DNA of 64,000 bases from PALSA-270 sp963770245 (GTDB lineage: Bacteria > Acidobacteriota > Terriglobia > Terriglobales > Acidobacteriaceae), in assembly GCA_963770245.1 (NCBI GenBank), contig CAVYOX010000007.1, forward strand, positions 254,544-318,543, given 5' to 3'. Made by a program: the position numbers and the translations under genes. The notes beneath the pieces were generated by a model. It ran no database searches, had not been told where the DNA came from, and worked only from the letters and a program-made list of their open reading frames with translations. Below, piece after piece: positions 25,069 through 33,520 of the stretch (position 1 is its first letter; each line of letters opens with the position of its first letter).

Positions 25069-26982
25069 ATGGCGAGATCGATTGACCGGCGGCGCTTCTT
25101 GCAGGGTGCTGTTGTCGGCGCTGCGACCTTGGCGGCACAGGAGAACACCGTCTTCGCCAAACCCGGAGGTGCAGGGCCAGAGACCCCCTTTCCGCCGGCG
25201 GCAGAGAATACCTCGGCGGCCGGCGCCGAAGGTCTTACCACAGATCGCTCCGGGTCTGATTTCATGGTCGACGTCATCAAATCCTTGGGTTTCGAATACA
25301 TTTGCGCCAACCCGGGCTCGAGTTTTCGGGGACTGCACGAGTCAGTGATCAATTACGGTGGCAACCGGGATCCGGAATTCATCACCTGTTGCCATGAAGA
25401 GTCCTCGGTCGCCATGGCCCACGGCTATTCGAAGATCGAGGGAAAACCTCTGTTGGTGTTCGCGCACGGGACGGTCGGGCTGCAACACGCCTCCATGGCT
25501 ATCTACAACGCATTCTGTGACCGCGTGCCGGTCTGCCTCATGGTCGGGAACACTATGGACGCTGCAAAGCGAGCGCCGGGTGCGGAGTGGGCCCACAGCG
25601 TTCAGGATGCCGCAGCCATTGTGCGCGACTTTGTAAAGTGGGATGACATTCCGCTTTCGCTGCAGCTTTTTGCCGAGTCGGCAGTGCGGGCCTATAAGAT
25701 TGCGATGACGCCGCCGATGGAGCCGGTCCTGCTGGTAGCCGACAGCGAACTTCAGGAAAACCCGATCCCGGAAACCGCCGAGCTCCGCATTCCGAAACTC
25801 ACCGTCCCCGCGCCGCCGCAAGGCGATTCGGGCGCGGTCGCCGAGGCCGCGCGTCTCCTGGTTCAGGCTGAGAATCCGGTAATCGTTGCGGATCGTGCCG
25901 CACGCTCGCAGGCTGGCATGGACAAACTCGTGGAACTGGCGGAGCTCCTCCAGGCGGCGGTCATCGATCAGGGCGGACGGTCGAACTTCCCGACTCGCCA
26001 TCCCTTGAATCAATCGACCCGCAAATACGCCGTGGTTGCGGAAGCAGACGTGATCCTGGGTCTTGAACTCGCCGATTTTTGGGGCACCGTCAATTCCTTC
26101 CGAGACCAGTTACATCGTACCTCTCATCCGATTATCAAATCCGACGCAAAACTCATCAGCATCACCGCCGGCGACCTCTATACGAAGGCGAATTACCAGG
26201 ATTTCCAGCGGTTCACGCCGGTAGATGTCGATATCGCGGCCGATGCCGAAGCGAGTGTCCCGGCGCTCATTGAGGCAATCAAGAAGGGAATGACGGCCGA
26301 CCGCAAAAGAGTATTTCAAGAGCGGGGCGCGAAGCTGGCCGCCGCACACCAGGAGGCGGATGAGCAGGCGCGGTCCGACGCGGCGTACGCCTGGGACGCG
26401 AGCCCGATCTCTACCGCGCGCGTAAGCGCCGAGTTGTGGGGGGCGATTAAGGGCGAAGACTGGTCGCTGGTGTCGCGCGACCTGCATGTCTCCGGCTGGC
26501 CGCGGCGGCTCTGGGCTTTTGAGAAATATTACCAGTTCATCGGCGGCTCGGGCGGGGCCGGGATTGGCTACGGCGCTCCCGCCGCGGTGGGGGCCGCCCT
26601 CGCGAACCGAAAACATGGCCGTCTGTCAGTCAACATTCAGGATGACGGAGACTTGTTGTATGCCCCCGCAGTCTTGTGGACTTCCGCACATCATCGCATC
26701 CCCTTGCTGAGTGTGATGCACAATAATCGCGCCTACCATGAAGAAGTCATGCAAGTACAGCGCATGGCCGATCGCCACAATCGGGGGATTGACCGGGCCA
26801 ATATCGGAACGAAATTGGACGACCCCAATATCGATTTCGCGAAGCTCGCGCAGAGTATGGGAATTTATGCGGAGGGTCCCATAGCGGATCCGGGTGAGCT
26901 TGGCCCGGCGATCCGCCGTGCGGTTGCCGTCGTCAAACGGGGTGAGCCGGCGCTTGTCGATGTGGTCACTCAGCCGCGCTAA
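25069..26982 (+). CDS. Tat-exported thiamine-diphosphate-dependent enzyme
   Basis: 637 residues; GGAGG lies seven bases before the ATG. A twin-arginine signal (DRRRFLQGAVVGAATLAAQ) is followed by an acetolactate-synthase-like fold. The N-terminal Pyr domain has the activating Glu in HEESSVAMAHGYSK. The central domain has PVIVADRAARSQAG. The C-terminal PP domain has DDGDLLYAPAVLW and HNNRAYHEEVM, equivalent to the GDG...NN ThDP/Mg motif, with Asp replacing the first Gly. Exported ThDP enzymes are unusual, because cofactor and substrate must meet outside the cytoplasm. The next gene, nine bases away, encodes a periplasmic cytochrome c, which could accept electrons. Substrate (a 2-oxo acid) is an inference. 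Confidence 0.85.
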   Translation: MARSIDRRRFLQGAVVGAATLAAQENTVFAKPGGAGPETPFPPAAENTSAAGAEGLTTDRSGSDFMVDVIKSLGFEYICANPGSSFRGLHESVINYGGNRDPEFITCCHEESSVAMAHGYSKIEGKPLLVFAHGTVGLQHASMAIYNAFCDRVPVCLMVGNTMDAAKRAPGAEWAHSVQDAAAIVRDFVKWDDIPLSLQLFAESAVRAYKIAMTPPMEPVLLVADSELQENPIPETAELRIPKLTVPAPPQGDSGAVAEAARLLVQAENPVIVADRAARSQAGMDKLVELAELLQAAVIDQGGRSNFPTRHPLNQSTRKYAVVAEADVILGLELADFWGTVNSFRDQLHRTSHPIIKSDAKLISITAGDLYTKANYQDFQRFTPVDVDIAADAEASVPALIEAIKKGMTADRKRVFQERGAKLAAAHQEADEQARSDAAYAWDASPISTARVSAELWGAIKGEDWSLVSRDLHVSGWPRRLWAFEKYYQFIGGSGGAGIGYGAPAAVGAALANRKHGRLSVNIQDDGDLLYAPAVLWTSAHHRIPLLSVMHNNRAYHEEVMQVQRMADRHNRGIDRANIGTKLDDPNIDFAKLAQSMGIYAEGPIADPGELGPAIRRAVAVVKRGEPALVDVVTQPR

Positions 26983-26991
26983 GGAGTTGGC

Positions 26992-27390
26992 ATGAAAACG
27001 TATCGTAGATGCAGATACGTAGTCATCCTGACGGTTACGATGACACTGATTCTGGTCGCTACCCGCGTGAACTCGCAGAATGCGGCCAACCCTTCGGGGT
27101 CTTCAGGCGGACCAACCGGAAATGCCGCCAGGGGGAAGCGCGTCTATGTGAAATATGGCTGTTATGAGTGCCACGGCCGCGAAGCCCAGGGCTCGCCGGC
27201 GACCGGACCGCGGCTTGGTCCCGACCCTTTTCCCTATGAAGCTTTCTCCCAGTATGTCCGCAGCCCCGCCGGTGCGATGCCGCCCTATACCAAAAAGGTC
27301 GTTTCGGATCAGGATTTGGCCGACATCTGTGCGTTCCTGGAGTCGCTGCCGCATCCCCCGGCCGCAAATACAATCCCTCTCCTGAAATAG
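26992..27390 (+). CDS. small monoheme cytochrome c
   Basis: 132 residues with AAGGAG six bases before the ATG. An N-terminal hydrophobic signal (VVILTVTMTLILVATRVNSQ) is followed by one CxxCH heme site (YGCYECHG). A distal Met-containing segment GAMPPYTKKVVSDQDLADI supplies the sixth ligand in the usual cytochrome c class I way. It starts nine bases after the ThDP enzyme stop and is almost surely co-translated. This makes it the candidate electron acceptor for that enzyme in the periplasm. Confidence 0.9.
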   Translation: MKTYRRCRYVVILTVTMTLILVATRVNSQNAANPSGSSGGPTGNAARGKRVYVKYGCYECHGREAQGSPATGPRLGPDPFPYEAFSQYVRSPAGAMPPYTKKVVSDQDLADICAFLESLPHPPAANTIPLLK

Positions 27391-28045
27391 GCCTGCGGGG
27401 GGGAGGGGTGAATCTCGACGGAGATCGGTAAGGACTGCGCAATTCAAGGAGTCCGATTTTCACCCCATGTCTCGTTCGTACGCTGATGCTTCGCAGTGGG
27501 GGGAGGGCGTTCAGGTGCGGTTGTGGTTGGAGGGAGCCTGTGTTCGTTCAGAATGATCCGTGACTCTTGGAGTAGAGTGTCACCTTTCGAATTGTCACCG
27601 GTCCGTGCGACATCTCGTACTACATTAGGGAGATAGACGAACTGGATTATTCGATTCGCACCCGTGCGGCGCAAGATAGGTCACAGGAGACGTAGACGTT
27701 CAGGCACTCCGATTGCCAACACGCTTCCCATCCGCGATCATGGGTCATTTAATCCCGGAATGGGCGTGGAAGGTCTTCTCGAATACGATCGAAAAGTTTG
27801 GCCCGGATCAGGCGTGGCTCACGACGATAAGAACTCAATCCCAATGATAGTACCGCGGCTTATTAGATCGGGCGCATGATGGTTGACACCGGCCGTTTGC
27901 CTGAAGCGAAAAAATGGTTGCAACGGGTCGGCTCATCCTCGGCGCTCAATTATCGTGCGACTTACTGACTGGGGCCGTGGTTCTATAGATTCGGTTGCTT
28001 TCCGCGAGCAGGTAAGACTCTAGTAACTAGAGATGGGAGGAAGAG
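27391..28045. other. intergenic, no gene recognised
   Basis: A G-rich run follows the cytochrome stop. Short open frames exist on both strands but none shows family signatures or a ribosome binding site. The last bases hold GGGAGG (28035-28040) in front of the permease TTG start. Confidence 0.4.
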
Positions 28046-29347
28046 TTGATCCCAAACTATATAAGGCTCACGCGCCCAATTCCCACCGTTCAACGGGTTC
28101 CCTGGTACAAAAACACATTCCCCACTTATGCAGGGATTTTTCTCTGGGTGGGTTTTTATTTACCCCTCGCCGGCCCTACGCTTGGCGAAGCAAGCGTCGG
28201 CATTTGCGTGGGAGCACTGCTTGTAGCGGGGCTACTCTGTTTCGGACTTTATTACTATGTTCCTGCCATGCTGGGTATGCAAACCGGGCGGCCGCTCTAT
28301 GTGATCGGAGCCTCAACGTTCGGAACCAAAGGGGGCTACCTGATGCCTGGCTTGCTCATGGGCTTTTTGCAGGTGGGGTGGGTAAGCGCCATAGCGTCAG
28401 TTGCTACCGATTTCATCATGAAAGGGCTGCATCTCAGTTCAAGGATTGCCTTCTCTGTGATTGTATTGCTTTGGATTTATTCGTTGGCCTGGGTCGCTAT
28501 TCGCGGTATCAAACACGTAGCACGAGTTGCTAAGTTCCTTAATTGGGTACCGCTCGTCATGATGGTGATCGTATTCTGGGTTAACAGGGTTGGGATCGAT
28601 CACTACACGGTTGTGCACAGCGATCCATGGGGCGGGTTTCTTAATATGGTGACCATTGTTATCGGATTCTTCGCCACCGCTGGCGCGGCGGGTGCTGATT
28701 TCGGCATGAACAACCGGAATGGCAGAGACATCGTACTGGCTGGGGTGTTCGGCATTGTCGGAGGGGTTCTCGTCGCGGGTGGGCTGGCGATACTTTCGGT
28801 AGCAGGGTCGATTGGAAGGCAAGCAGCGAATACGTACAGCTACAGCGGAGCTATTGCGAGTGTGGGGGCCTTGGCGCCTATCATGTTTCTCCTGTTTGCT
28901 GCAGCCTCACTCGTGCCCACTTGTTTTTCGACCTTTATAGCGTCTAACAGCTTCAGTACGATGTTTCCTAGAATTCCCCGCAGCATTTCGACGCTCGCGG
29001 CGGTCACTGTGAGTGCGCTTCTTGCAATCAGTGGCCTTGCCAACAACCTTGTAGGATTCTTCTCAATCGTAGGAGCGTCTTTTGGGCCCATTTGTGGTGC
29101 CATGTGCGCCGACTATATCTTGGCTGGAAGACGCTGGTCCGGACCCCGAGAGGGAATCAACTGGGCCGGTTATATTGCTTGGAGCGTTGGGTTCTTGGTC
29201 GGGATTGCTGACCACATTCCGGGATTACCTCCGACTTGGGTTAAGGCTGATCGACCCGCGCCTTTAACTTCTTTTGTAGTTGGGTTCCTCCTTTACTTTG
29301 TACTCTCAAAGGCTCGACTGCAACCACCCGTGGTGGCCGAAGATTGA
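28046..29347 (+). CDS. NCS1-type nucleobase/cation symporter (CodB-like)
   Basis: 433 residues. The start is TTG 28046, five bases after GGGAGG. About 12 hydrophobic segments are present. The first segment FLWVGFYLPLAG and later GADFGMNNRNGRDIVLAGVF resemble cytosine/purine permeases of the NCS1 family. It should import a nucleobase or similar heterocycle with a cation. It sits upstream of an MFS carrier and an SDR gene on the same strand, so the module may handle a nitrogen heterocycle or related compound. No deaminase is adjacent, so the specific substrate stays open. Confidence 0.82.
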   Translation: MIPNYIRLTRPIPTVQRVPWYKNTFPTYAGIFLWVGFYLPLAGPTLGEASVGICVGALLVAGLLCFGLYYYVPAMLGMQTGRPLYVIGASTFGTKGGYLMPGLLMGFLQVGWVSAIASVATDFIMKGLHLSSRIAFSVIVLLWIYSLAWVAIRGIKHVARVAKFLNWVPLVMMVIVFWVNRVGIDHYTVVHSDPWGGFLNMVTIVIGFFATAGAAGADFGMNNRNGRDIVLAGVFGIVGGVLVAGGLAILSVAGSIGRQAANTYSYSGAIASVGALAPIMFLLFAAASLVPTCFSTFIASNSFSTMFPRIPRSISTLAAVTVSALLAISGLANNLVGFFSIVGASFGPICGAMCADYILAGRRWSGPREGINWAGYIAWSVGFLVGIADHIPGLPPTWVKADRPAPLTSFVVGFLLYFVLSKARLQPPVVAED

Positions 29348-29411
29348 AATTTGACGGAACTCAGTTCCTCGGGACTTAGAGACAATACTGTTCACTTCGT
29401 GATTCTGATGC

Positions 29412-29699
29412 ATGCTGAGATTTCAACTCGTGTCCCGGCGGTTCCGGAGTTTTGGCGGACGTCACCTCCACTGGTTGGCCGATGCCGAAAAGATCTGGGG
29501 GAAACTTCTCGTACAGGAGGAATTCCTGCCCATTCAGAACGTCAATGTCCGCATACGGTTTTCCCGGAAGCCTTCCGTAAAATCTGTGACGCTGCCATGG
29601 AGTGGGGCCGCCGCCTCGGGGACGATACGGAGTGGTTGGGTGGAAGTGAAGGTTCCTGAAGTTCTCATCTATGAACTCGTTCATCTGGATCTGGCCTGA
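29412..29699 (+). CDS. small hypothetical protein
   Basis: 95 residues, MLRFQLVSRRFRSFGG... ending ...VPEVLIYELVHLDLA. I do not recognise a family. It ends in TGATG, overlapping the start of the MFS gene by one base, and it lies on the strand of all neighbours. Both support a coupled gene. However, there is no clear ribosome binding site and an opposite-strand frame of similar length exists. Treat as possible only. Confidence 0.35.
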   Translation: MLRFQLVSRRFRSFGGRHLHWLADAEKIWGKLLVQEEFLPIQNVNVRIRFSRKPSVKSVTLPWSGAAASGTIRSGWVEVKVPEVLIYELVHLDLA

Positions 29700-30934
29700 T
29701 GCAACCCACTGATCCATCCCCTCTTCGATGGGTGATGGTTGCACTGGTGTTTCTTGCCACTGCCATCAATTACCTCGACAGACAGACCCTTTCTGTCGTG
29801 GCTCCGGTTCTGATCGACCAGTTCCATATGATGAACCAGGCATATGCCCGCGTGATCTCGGCCTTCATGTTGGCTTACACTGTGGCCAACGGTCTTTGCG
29901 GTTCCGTATTGGATCGCCTCGGGACGCGTGTAGGCTTTGCCCTGACAATGGCCTGGTGGTCCGCTGCGGCCATGCTACATGCCTTGGCTCGAGGAACATG
30001 GTCACTAGGTGTTTACCGCTTCTTGCTTGGCATCGGCGAGGCTGGCAACTGGCTGGCCGGCGTAAAGGTGGTAGCGGAGTGGTTCCCCACCGAAGAACGT
30101 GCCTTGGCCTCCGGAGTTTTTGACAACGGCTCCGCAATAGGAGCCATCGTAGCTCCGCCGCTCGTGGTGTGGATCACCCTCCGATTTGGGTGGAAGCTGG
30201 CCTTTCTGCTGGTCGGAGCGATAGCGTGGGTCTGGCTCGTCGTTTGGTCCTTTCTTTACCACACACCGCAGGCGGCAAAGGCGGAACTTGTTCCGCCTAC
30301 CATTTCACCCTGGAAGCTGTTTAGCATCCGGTTTGTGTGGACCTTCACATTGGCCAAAGTTTTTCTGGACCCCGTCTGGTATTTCTACATCTTCTGGTTT
30401 GCCGAGTATCTGAAAGTTGTACGCCATTTCAGCATGGCTTCGATCGGGGAATATGCCTGGATTCCTTTTGCCGTAGCGGGCCTGGGGAACGTTTTAGGCG
30501 GCTGGACCTCCGCGCTGATCCTCCAGCGAGGGTTTTCACTGAATCTGGCCCGCAAGGGTACCGTCACGCTTTTCGCGTTGCTAATGACCAGCGCCATCCC
30601 AGCCATCTTAGTGCAGTCCGTGCGCTCGTCTATCGCTCTCGTTTCCGTCGCCATGCTCGGATACACGGGATGGAATGCCGTCATGCTCGCCTGTCCCGCC
30701 GATGTTTTCCCCAAGAATGTCGTGGGCTCGATCTGGGGCCTGGCCAGTATGGGGTCGGGTTTTGGCGGCATGGTCTTTGCCCTGCTTACCGGCTTGGTAG
30801 TGGATCACTTCTCTTACCTGCCTGTGTTTATCGGTTTCGGTACCATGCCACTGATCTGTGCGGGTATTCTCTGGGCCTTGGTGAGCCCAATTCGCCCTCG
30901 GCTCTCCTGGGGCACCTTTGGAGCAACGTCATGA
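29699..30934 (+). CDS. MFS transporter, ACS-like
   Basis: 411 residues, about 12 membrane segments. The first helix ends NYLDRQTLSVVAPVL, the same D-R-Q-T signature as in the carrier at 5793-7067. Loop 2/3 is GSVLDRLGTR, and LLGIGEAGNWLAGVKVVAEW is the central motif of the hexuronate/organic-anion branch. Stop and start overlap with the SDR gene (ATGA at 30931-30934), indicating translational coupling. It probably feeds a substrate to that dehydrogenase. Specificity cannot be assigned from sequence. Confidence 0.88.
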   Translation: MQPTDPSPLRWVMVALVFLATAINYLDRQTLSVVAPVLIDQFHMMNQAYARVISAFMLAYTVANGLCGSVLDRLGTRVGFALTMAWWSAAAMLHALARGTWSLGVYRFLLGIGEAGNWLAGVKVVAEWFPTEERALASGVFDNGSAIGAIVAPPLVVWITLRFGWKLAFLLVGAIAWVWLVVWSFLYHTPQAAKAELVPPTISPWKLFSIRFVWTFTLAKVFLDPVWYFYIFWFAEYLKVVRHFSMASIGEYAWIPFAVAGLGNVLGGWTSALILQRGFSLNLARKGTVTLFALLMTSAIPAILVQSVRSSIALVSVAMLGYTGWNAVMLACPADVFPKNVVGSIWGLASMGSGFGGMVFALLTGLVVDHFSYLPVFIGFGTMPLICAGILWALVSPIRPRLSWGTFGATS

Positions 30935-31701
30935 ATAATATAGATGAGCGGTTTAAGGGGATGACAGCCGTTGTGACCGGGGCAAGTCGAGGTATCGGAG
31001 CCGAGACTGCTTTTGCTCTGGCCTCCCGCGGGGCATTTGTCTTGGCGCATTACAACACGAGCCATGAGGCAGGCGCCAAATTGCTGGATAGAATCCGCGC
31101 TTCTGGAGGCGAGGCTGAACTGGTCCAGGCTGACCTCAGCCAGAGCAAGGGGATTGAGCATTTCGTTTCCACGCTCGAGGAGCGTAATCGTGCGTTCGAT
31201 ATCCTGGTTAATAACGCGGGCTCTCTGATTCAACGGACCGCCTTCCTCGACCTTACAGAAGAACTTTGGAGTCGAGTGTTCACTTTGAACCTGACGAGTG
31301 CCTTTCTCACCAGCCAAGCGGTCCTGCGAGGCATGGTCAAGAGAAAAAAGGGAGTGATTGTCAACATATCCTCCGTCGCCGCACGCTTTGGGGGCGGCAT
31401 CGGGGCGGTGGCGTACTCTTCAGCCAAGGCTGCGCTATCCAGCATGACAAAGGGCTTGGCGCGAGAATTTGCGCCGCATGGAATCCGCATCAACGCTGTT
31501 TCCCCCGGTACGATCGATACCGACTACCATAAGCAGTTTTCTTCTCCCCAGGCTCTTGAGGGTGTCGTGAAGGCGACGCCCTCGGGCCGTCTTGGGACGT
31601 CAGCCGACGTTGCGGATGTCGTGGTGTTTCTCTGTTCCGAGGACGCTCGCTTTATTCAGGGACAGGTGATTGAGGTTAACGGAGGGTTCCTGATGGTTTA
31701 G
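30931..31701 (+). CDS. SDR-family NAD(P)-dependent oxidoreductase
   Basis: 256 residues from ATG 30931, which overlaps the MFS stop by four bases. The frame is open further upstream, but that part only shadows the MFS gene. The Rossmann motif TGASRGIG is at about residue 16, followed by NNAG, the catalytic Ser in NISS, YSSAK (Tyr-x-x-x-Lys), and the C-terminal EVNGGFLM. Classical SDR, cytoplasmic, oxidising a hydroxyl or reducing a carbonyl group with NAD(P). Coupled to the carrier, so it likely acts on the imported compound. Confidence 0.9.
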   Translation: MNNIDERFKGMTAVVTGASRGIGAETAFALASRGAFVLAHYNTSHEAGAKLLDRIRASGGEAELVQADLSQSKGIEHFVSTLEERNRAFDILVNNAGSLIQRTAFLDLTEELWSRVFTLNLTSAFLTSQAVLRGMVKRKKGVIVNISSVAARFGGGIGAVAYSSAKAALSSMTKGLAREFAPHGIRINAVSPGTIDTDYHKQFSSPQALEGVVKATPSGRLGTSADVADVVVFLCSEDARFIQGQVIEVNGGFLMV

Positions 31702-31830
31702 GCCGCGCGCTTGGCGTGTTGCTCGCCGGCGTCCTCAAGAGCAGCTACGGCCTGAAGGCCGTCTTCGCCAGTTCCTCCGTGCTCAACCTCATGGCCGGAC
31801 TCATCATCCTTTCCGGGGTTTACAAAATAC
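31701..31830 (+). pseudogene. MFS-transporter C-terminal remnant
   Basis: Directly after the SDR stop a frame reads GRALGVLLAGVLKSSYGLKA, then VFASSSVLNLMAGLIILSG. These resemble the last two helices of an MFS carrier. There is no start or upstream part. It shows that another carrier gene once lay here, or that a duplication boundary exists. The rest of 31831-32025 is empty. Confidence 0.4.
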
Positions 31831-32025
31831 ACCCGTGGCGATATCGCCCGCGCCCGCGAATTAGCCCTTCCCTAAGACCGCGTGCCGGGGCGAAGGGGCT
31901 TGGCATTAAGATGGTGGAACCAGTCCCCGTCACCCCGCCTCAGGCGAGAATCCCGACCCATCCAAAGATGTCAGGCAGCCAAGTGGCTCGGGATTGCTCG
32001 GGCTCCGCCGATGACTGAAACGCGG

Positions 32026-33018
32026 TTACTGGACCGTCACGGCGAGTAGACGCTTGGGGCCCTTGCCGACTTTCACGCGAGCCACTTCGCGTCGCGTGCG
32101 TGTGTCGATGATGGAAGAATCATCGCTGCCACTGTTGCTCACGGCGCCGTAGCGGCCATCCGGTGAAAACGTGATCCAGTTGGGGCATTCGCCGATGTGA
32201 ATCTCCGACGAAAGCTGCTTGGTCACGACGTCATAGACGTACAGCCCGCTATCACCCAGGCTCGTCACCCACAGTTCCTTGCCGTTCGGCGATAGCTCGA
32301 TCCCGTGGGTTGGGGTGTGCGGCTCGAGTTTGCAAGTGGAGGGAGGCGCCGACGGCAGCTCAACGCGGGCCACAATGGTCTGCTCCGGAATACTCGCGAT
32401 CACGAATCCATGAAAATCCGTGAGCGCGACGTAAAGTCTCTTCCCGTCTTTCGATGCCGCGTAGGGACGGGGAATGCCGCCAACCGGGATCTTTCTCGCG
32501 TATTCCATTTTCTTCAGATCGATCAGATCGATCTCATGACTACCCATCGAGGACACAAACATTGCGTCGTTGTTATCGGCGTCATAACAGTTGTGCGGAA
32601 GCCGCACCGGCAGAACCTTGATCACCTCGTGTTTGGCGGTATCAACGATGTCCACGCTATTTCCGTCGCGGATGGGCACACCCACATAGCGGCCGTCGGG
32701 CGTGGAGGCACACTGGTTCGGCCGTCCCGTCAAAGCAATGGTATCGACGACCGTATCCGTCGAGGTATCAATCACTTTCAGATTATTTTCTGACTCGATG
32801 GTGGTGAAAAGTCTTCGTCCGTCGGCTGGAGCGCACAGGCCATGAACCTGCTCGCCCACACGGATGTCCCCGACCACTTTGTCAGTCGCGAGGTTAATGA
32901 CTGTGATGTCGTCACCTTGGCTGTTGCTGACGTAGAGCTTGGTGACTCCCGCGAAGCTGCTGCTCGCTGCCGCACTGAGAAAGAGCGCGATCGCTAACCG
33001 TAGGGCCTTCCTTGGCAC
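32026..33018 (-). CDS. exported YncE/YVTN beta-propeller protein
   Basis: The start is GTG 33018, with GGAGG about seven bases upstream, giving 330 residues; the longer open frame to 33510 has no coding character. A signal peptide (ALRLAIALFLSAAASSSFAG) is followed by YncE-like blades: KLYVSNSQGDDITVINLAT, STPDGRYVGVPI, KDGKRLYVALTD, and GIELSPNGKELWVTS, ending TFSPDGRYGAVSNSG. Predicted periplasmic. Similar in plan to 23727-24848. It is divergent from the CRTAC1-like gene at 33521. Function unknown. Confidence 0.85.
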   Translation of the reverse strand: MPRKALRLAIALFLSAAASSSFAGVTKLYVSNSQGDDITVINLATDKVVGDIRVGEQVHGLCAPADGRRLFTTIESENNLKVIDTSTDTVVDTIALTGRPNQCASTPDGRYVGVPIRDGNSVDIVDTAKHEVIKVLPVRLPHNCYDADNNDAMFVSSMGSHEIDLIDLKKMEYARKIPVGGIPRPYAASKDGKRLYVALTDFHGFVIASIPEQTIVARVELPSAPPSTCKLEPHTPTHGIELSPNGKELWVTSLGDSGLYVYDVVTKQLSSEIHIGECPNWITFSPDGRYGAVSNSGSDDSSIIDTRTRREVARVKVGKGPKRLLAVTVQ

Positions 33019-33520
33019 TGTCCGCCTCCGATCCAGCACTGATTCACGACTCGCTAGCTTAGAACTGCCCTCATCAACGGCGGTGTCGATCTCCCGAGTG
33101 TGCTCATCAAGTTTTCGAACCAGCGTAAATACGGCTCCGGACCCTAACCTGTAAGAGTGTGCATTCCACGCGGCTTTCTGGAAAGCGACTAATTGGGTCT
33201 TGTTCGCTGCCAACGCCGCGCCTTCAGCAGATGGGCGCGGATTGTTGCCTGCGCTGCAAACAAGATGACCATCAGAGGGACACTCAGGGAGGTCTTCTTG
33301 CTGTTCGTCCCGGTTGATTTCAGATTGCCGCTTGCGGCGGTGCACAATCTTCAGCCCGTTTGCAGGCTCATCACACCCGGAGGAGCAGCCTGTCCTCAAG
33401 CCGATCTGGCGCAGGAAAGGGTCAGAATTGGGGAATCCCGGTTCTTGGAGGCTGCGCCGTTTTGTGAACCGATCCCCTTCGGAACCGTAATATGCTAACA
33501 TACAACGCAAATACCTTCAT
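33019..33520. other. divergent intergenic region
   Basis: 502 bases between two divergently transcribed exported-protein genes. It should contain both promoters, but I could not find a convincing -35/-10 pair. Long open frames here have no recognisable domains. Confidence 0.4.

Noticed and set aside
29376..29744. Minus-strand 122-codon frame before the MFS gene
   Set aside because: Overlaps the MFS start and opposes the direction of all neighbours; the plus-strand 95-codon frame is slightly better supported.
30337..30930. Upstream extension of the SDR frame
   Set aside because: It only shadows the MFS gene; ATG 30931 overlaps the MFS stop and begins the known SDR fold.
33019..33510. Upstream extension of the propeller gene to 33510
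   Set aside because: A GTG at 33018 has a good ribosome binding site and directly precedes the signal peptide; the extension has no coding character.
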